Origin: Hypomyces perniciosus
Lineage: Eukaryota; Ascomycota; Sordariomycetes; Hypocreales; Hypocreaceae
Reading direction: 5' to 3'
DNA length: 64,000 nt
Assembly: GCA_008477525.1 (NCBI GenBank)
Contig: SPDT01000005.1
Span: 3,782,001 to 3,846,000 of the forward strand
Shown here: in pieces, positions 60,644-64,000 of the stretch
Position numbering within the stretch: position 1 is the stretch's first letter
Layout: each line of letters begins with the position of its first letter
Notes under the pieces: model-generated
The model's database searches: none
The model's input: the letters and a program-made list of their open reading frames with translations, nothing else
What the model was told of the DNA's origin: nothing
Position numbers and translations under genes: made by a program

Positions 60644-61504
60644 TTCCTTTTATTAATAATATAGATTTTAACCTTTATAAAGCTATAAACTTTATGATTA
60701 TTTATATAATTATATAATATAATATATTTTTTAATAAATAAAAGAAATTATATTTTAAAGGATTTAAAGGTTTTACTAGTTATTTAAATTTATTAAAAAA
60801 AGTATTATATTAAATATACTTTTTTAAATTAATAATATCTTAAGTTATTTATATAATTTATCTTTAATTATAAATTTAGACAGGTATTTAATAGTATTAT
60901 TCTTTAATAATTATTATTTTTATTATATATTTTAACGTAATTATTTAGATTTCTTTAAAAATAATAAAGCTATTATTAATATAAATAATATTTATATTTT
61001 TATTATTTAATTTATAGTATAGAAACTATTTTTCAATACTAATTATATAAACTATAAATTTAATATTATATAATAGATTATTTTAAATAACAGATTTAAT
61101 AGATTTAAAAAGCTTAAAAAACTTAAAAAGTCTTTTATAGTTACTATAATTTAATAAATAAAATTCTATATAAAAGGATTTCTTTTTATAAAATATTAAA
61201 CTAAATATATTATTTTTGAAATATTAAAAATACTTTTTTAAGCTTTAAATTTAAATAATAAATATAATAAAAATAATAAAGTTTATTTTAAATTAAATAA
61301 AGAATTTATAATTATATCCTATTTTAAGAAAAGCCTTTTATACTTAAAGCTTTTATTTTATATTCTATATTTAAATAAATAAATCCCTTTATTATTAAAG
61401 ACAGCTCTAATCTTTAATTAAAGAAATAAAGCTATTAAAAGCTTAAATAAATTCATTTATATTATTAATATTAAACCTATATTTTATTACAATAAAGAAA
61501 ATAA
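60644..61504. other. AT-rich spacer, nothing recognised
   Basis: Between the tandem duplication and the LTR-like repeat. I see no reading frame, RNA gene or terminal repeat. Confidence 0.4.
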
Positions 61505-61785
61505 GTAGTGCTATTTATACAGATAAAAATTGCTATTTATATAGATGGTCTGTGCGCTACCTGCAAAAATCTCCCTACAGCTCCTTACCCTCTGCAACTT
61601 AATTCTTTATATAACAGCTATTTACAGTATATTAGATTACTTTAAATAATAAATCTTTATTATCCCCTTTATCTACCTATATAAAGGCTAACTATTCTCC
61701 TGGCTGTATAGCTGGCACAATTTCATTAATCCCCTCTTTAATTCTAATTAAAGCTGTAGCTGAAATACGGCTTTATCGTTGTAAT
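61505..61785 (+). repeat. LTR-like repeat at the left end of an element running off the window
   Basis: 61505-61718 is the inverted partner of 13806-14016. A TATA-like box CTATATAAAGG lies near 61676-61690. Beyond 61718 the match with the other copy becomes weak, so the right boundary is inferred from the primer-binding-like site that follows at 61790. Confidence 0.5.
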
Positions 61786-61789
61786 GTTT

Positions 61790-61805
61790 TGGCGACCCGC
61801 GAGCC
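61790..61805 (+). promoter_or_regulatory. Possible primer-binding site of the 61.5-kb element
   Basis: TGGCGACCCGCGAGCC is an unusually GC-rich patch starting with TGG, as expected for a site complementary to a tRNA 3' end (CCA). The tRNA is not identified. It would place the internal region of the element to the right, on the plus strand. Confidence 0.35.
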
Positions 61806-61932
61806 TCCGCGGCCCCTAGAATACTAAAATAACGATCTAAAGCTTTATAGCGTCTGCTGTCAGCTAATAGAGCTATCTATCTTGAATTGTAAAGGGGCTC
61901 GCTAAATACTAGGGTCTAGTCGGCATATAGGC

Positions 61933-61968
61933 GGTCGCCCCTTAGGTCGCCCTTTAGGTCGCCCTCGC
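61933..61968 (+). repeat. Three 12-bp tandem units GGTCGCCCTTTA
   Basis: Units start at 61933, 61945 and 61957 with one to three differences. GC-rich DNA in the leader of the element, not RIPed. Confidence 0.7.
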
Positions 61969-62129
61969 CCTCCCTGTAATTGCTGTAACTGTTAAGGTTA
62001 TTAAGTCTATTAAGTTTATTGTATAAGATTGATACTATCCCCACTACTATTATTACTGCTGTTAATAGCTTAAAGTATAACTGGCATAGGCAGTTTCCTA
62101 TTATTTAATAATCGGGGTCTTCTATAGAG

Positions 62130-64000
62130 ATTTCAAACAATATCAGGGTCTTAGATATAAAAGAGCAGTTTATTCAAATCCTAGTGCATGCAACTGTTAA
62201 TAGGATTCCCTATATAAAACAGTAGCGGACTTACCAAAGGCTTTACAAGCCACTATCGCAGATATATATTATATTTACTTAAAGGCCTACTAGCCTTAAG
62301 CCTTTAAAAGATAAAATAACTGTACAGTAAAGTGTATTGTTGCGTGAAAGTGCCGTAATAAAGTCGAAGCGGCTTTAGCTTTCTCTGTATAGGCAGGGCA
62401 GTAACAGCAATTCGATATTACTGGGCAAAGAGGTCGATAGCTGTATAACTGATATATATCGCAATATCGCCAAGCCACTATTGCTGTATTATAAAGTTAG
62501 TGCATTAATATATCTGTATAGAGGCAGCTTTTTAGATATAGTCTCGCTCTTTTTTTCGAATTATCTATAGCAGTATTATATAGAGATATAGAAGGTTACC
62601 AGTGCCTAAGACTAGATAGGTCTTTATATCTTTATAGGCTGTTTTAACTGGATTATTGACCTGTTAGCTAAAATTGCAGTACTGCTTAATATAGCAATAA
62701 GCCTATTAAAGTCAGAAAGGTATATATTCGCGAGAAATATAGTATAAAATGTATGCCTGTATAGGATTATATATTAACCTTATCGCAGTTTAAGTTAACT
62801 CGAAATTAACTTCCTTATTAATATAAATTACACGCTTCTACGCCTTATATATGCCATTAAAGCTATACTTGCACTTAGTTAAAGTAAAGCTTAAAATGCT
62901 TTACTCAGCATTATCTTGCATTGCAGTTTAGGCATTAAGATTATTATTAACAGCATTATTATTATTATTATCGTCTATATCGTTATTATTCTTCCCTAGC
63001 TTCTTCTACTATAATTTAATCTTAACCCTAATATTAGCGTTAATATAGTATATATAAAGCTGCTGTTATATATCCAGAAAAACACGCCTAAATGCGTTTT
63101 TAAGGGCCTGCTTTTTATCTGTAATTGCGACAATTAGGGCTAGGGCGCCAATTGCAGTATAGAGCGACTCTAGCTGCTTATAGAGCTATTAAAAGCTATC
63201 TTCCTTTTCTATATTAATAAAGCTAAAGGCGAAATTAGTAATAGACTTCTAGTTAATAATTCCAGTCGCTTAAAATAGATATATATTAAATCTGTTAGTG
63301 TTATATATATTATCAAGTCTTAATACTTTAAAGAACTGCTTCTATATTATCTTATACTATAAATATATTTAGAAAATGCCTTTAATTTTATTATTAGGAC
63401 TAAATTTAATATAGTGATAAAGATAACTATCTTAAAGGTATTTAATCTAGGCTTAAGTTACTGTAAAGCCTTTAAAACCTTCTTTATAGATCTTTTAATA
63501 GTTATTATAAATGTCTTTTTAATAAAAGAATACGCGATTAGCAGGACTTAAATCTTTAATAATATTAATTATTTTATAGGCAGGAAATGCTTTATACTTA
63601 AAGAGGTTACGCTTAAGTATAAGCTGGTTTTAAGTTCGCTGATAATATATAATATAAGTAAAAGGGTTAAGAGATAGGGGGTAATTGTATAAATGGCAGT
63701 TAATATAATAAGACTACTTTTAGTTAGATCTTTTTATCGCTATTGCCGTTAATTTAAAGGGGCAGTTAATTTTTTGCGTTAATGGCTTTTATATATTAAT
63801 ACTTATAGAAGTCGGCTTCTTAAAATGATTGCAATAAAGGTTATAGTATATCTTGATTATAGTTCTATTTACCTCGCGAGGCGAGGAGCTACTCTTAATA
63901 ATAATAGCTGCGCTATTACTAAGAAAGAAATCCTATAGGAAAGAGATTAAGTTATTGAAAGAATTGAATAGAGGAGATAATAGCGGAGGTAGGATTTTAC
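62130..64000 (+). pseudogene. Gag-like coding remnant of the 61.5-kb element (runs off the window)
   Basis: One plus frame stays protein-like for more than 1.8 kb if TAA/TAG/TGA are taken as former Gln/Trp codons: for example LPKALQATIADIYYIYLKAY near 62235-62290, NKVEAALAFSVQ near 62360-62395, and QIEEIIAEVGFY near 63965-64000. RIP is milder than in the Gypsy copies. Composition is Gln/Tyr-rich and no zinc knuckle, protease or RT is seen before the window ends. The minus strand has a 60-codon open frame (62296-62478) with a Cys/His cluster (CCYCPAYTEKA then LLRHFHATIH) that could mean the opposite reading; I favour plus because of the upstream LTR and primer-binding-like site, without certainty. 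Confidence 0.35.

Overview
The window looks like an AT-rich, transposon-filled block of a filamentous ascomycete (Pezizomycotina) genome. Almost every repeat carries the signature of repeat-induced point mutation (RIP): C-to-T and G-to-A changes, extreme TA richness, and reading frames that stay aligned to retroelement proteins but are full of TAA/TAG where Gln, Trp or Arg codons are expected. One short island of normal base composition (about 18.1-22.0 kb) carries the only intact-looking gene, a five-exon seven-membrane-segment protein of the fungal rhodopsin-domain family with short GT-AG introns of fungal type. The species cannot be named from this sequence.

Layout. 1-6405: Gypsy-1 copy A (plus), entering from the left edge and ending in a 165-bp LTR. 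6.6-6.9 kb: remnant of a coiled-coil coding sequence. About 7.3-13.4 kb: Gypsy-2 (minus), with a clean solo LTR inside it. 13.8-14.0 kb: an LTR-like repeat whose inverted partner is at 61.5 kb. 14.0-16.6 kb: AT desert. 16.6-18.1 kb: the 3' half of a Copia-2 pol (plus). 18.1-22.0 kb: the gene island, with short tandem repeats at both edges. 23.2-27.3 kb: Gypsy-1 copy B, cut by Copia-1 copy D (27.3-31.7 kb, 5' half only). 31.7-34.6 kb: unidentified sequence. 34.6-36.1 kb: unidentified repeat G1. 36.1-38.7 kb: Copia-1 copy F (minus, 3' half only). 38.7-45.9 kb: Copia-1 copy E, full length and the least mutated. 47.1-48.6 kb: G2, a second copy of G1 with a 76-bp insertion. 49.5-51.6 kb: Gypsy-3 remnant (minus), bounded by a SINE-like insertion with a 16-bp target duplication. 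55.6-60.4 kb: Gypsy-1 copy C (minus), with both LTRs. 61.5 kb to the end: the left end of another element running out of the window.

How it fits together. There is no operon or pathway here. The window records successive waves of retrotransposon insertion, RIP decay and rearrangement around a surviving receptor-like gene. The most informative items are the Copia-1 priming site, which matches the anticodon region of initiator tRNA-Met (half-tRNA priming); three serial hairpins in the Copia-1 LTR; a reading frame antisense to its 3' end shared by two copies; a SINE-like element; a 76-bp TG...CA insertion with RIP-decayed target duplication; and the unidentified G family.
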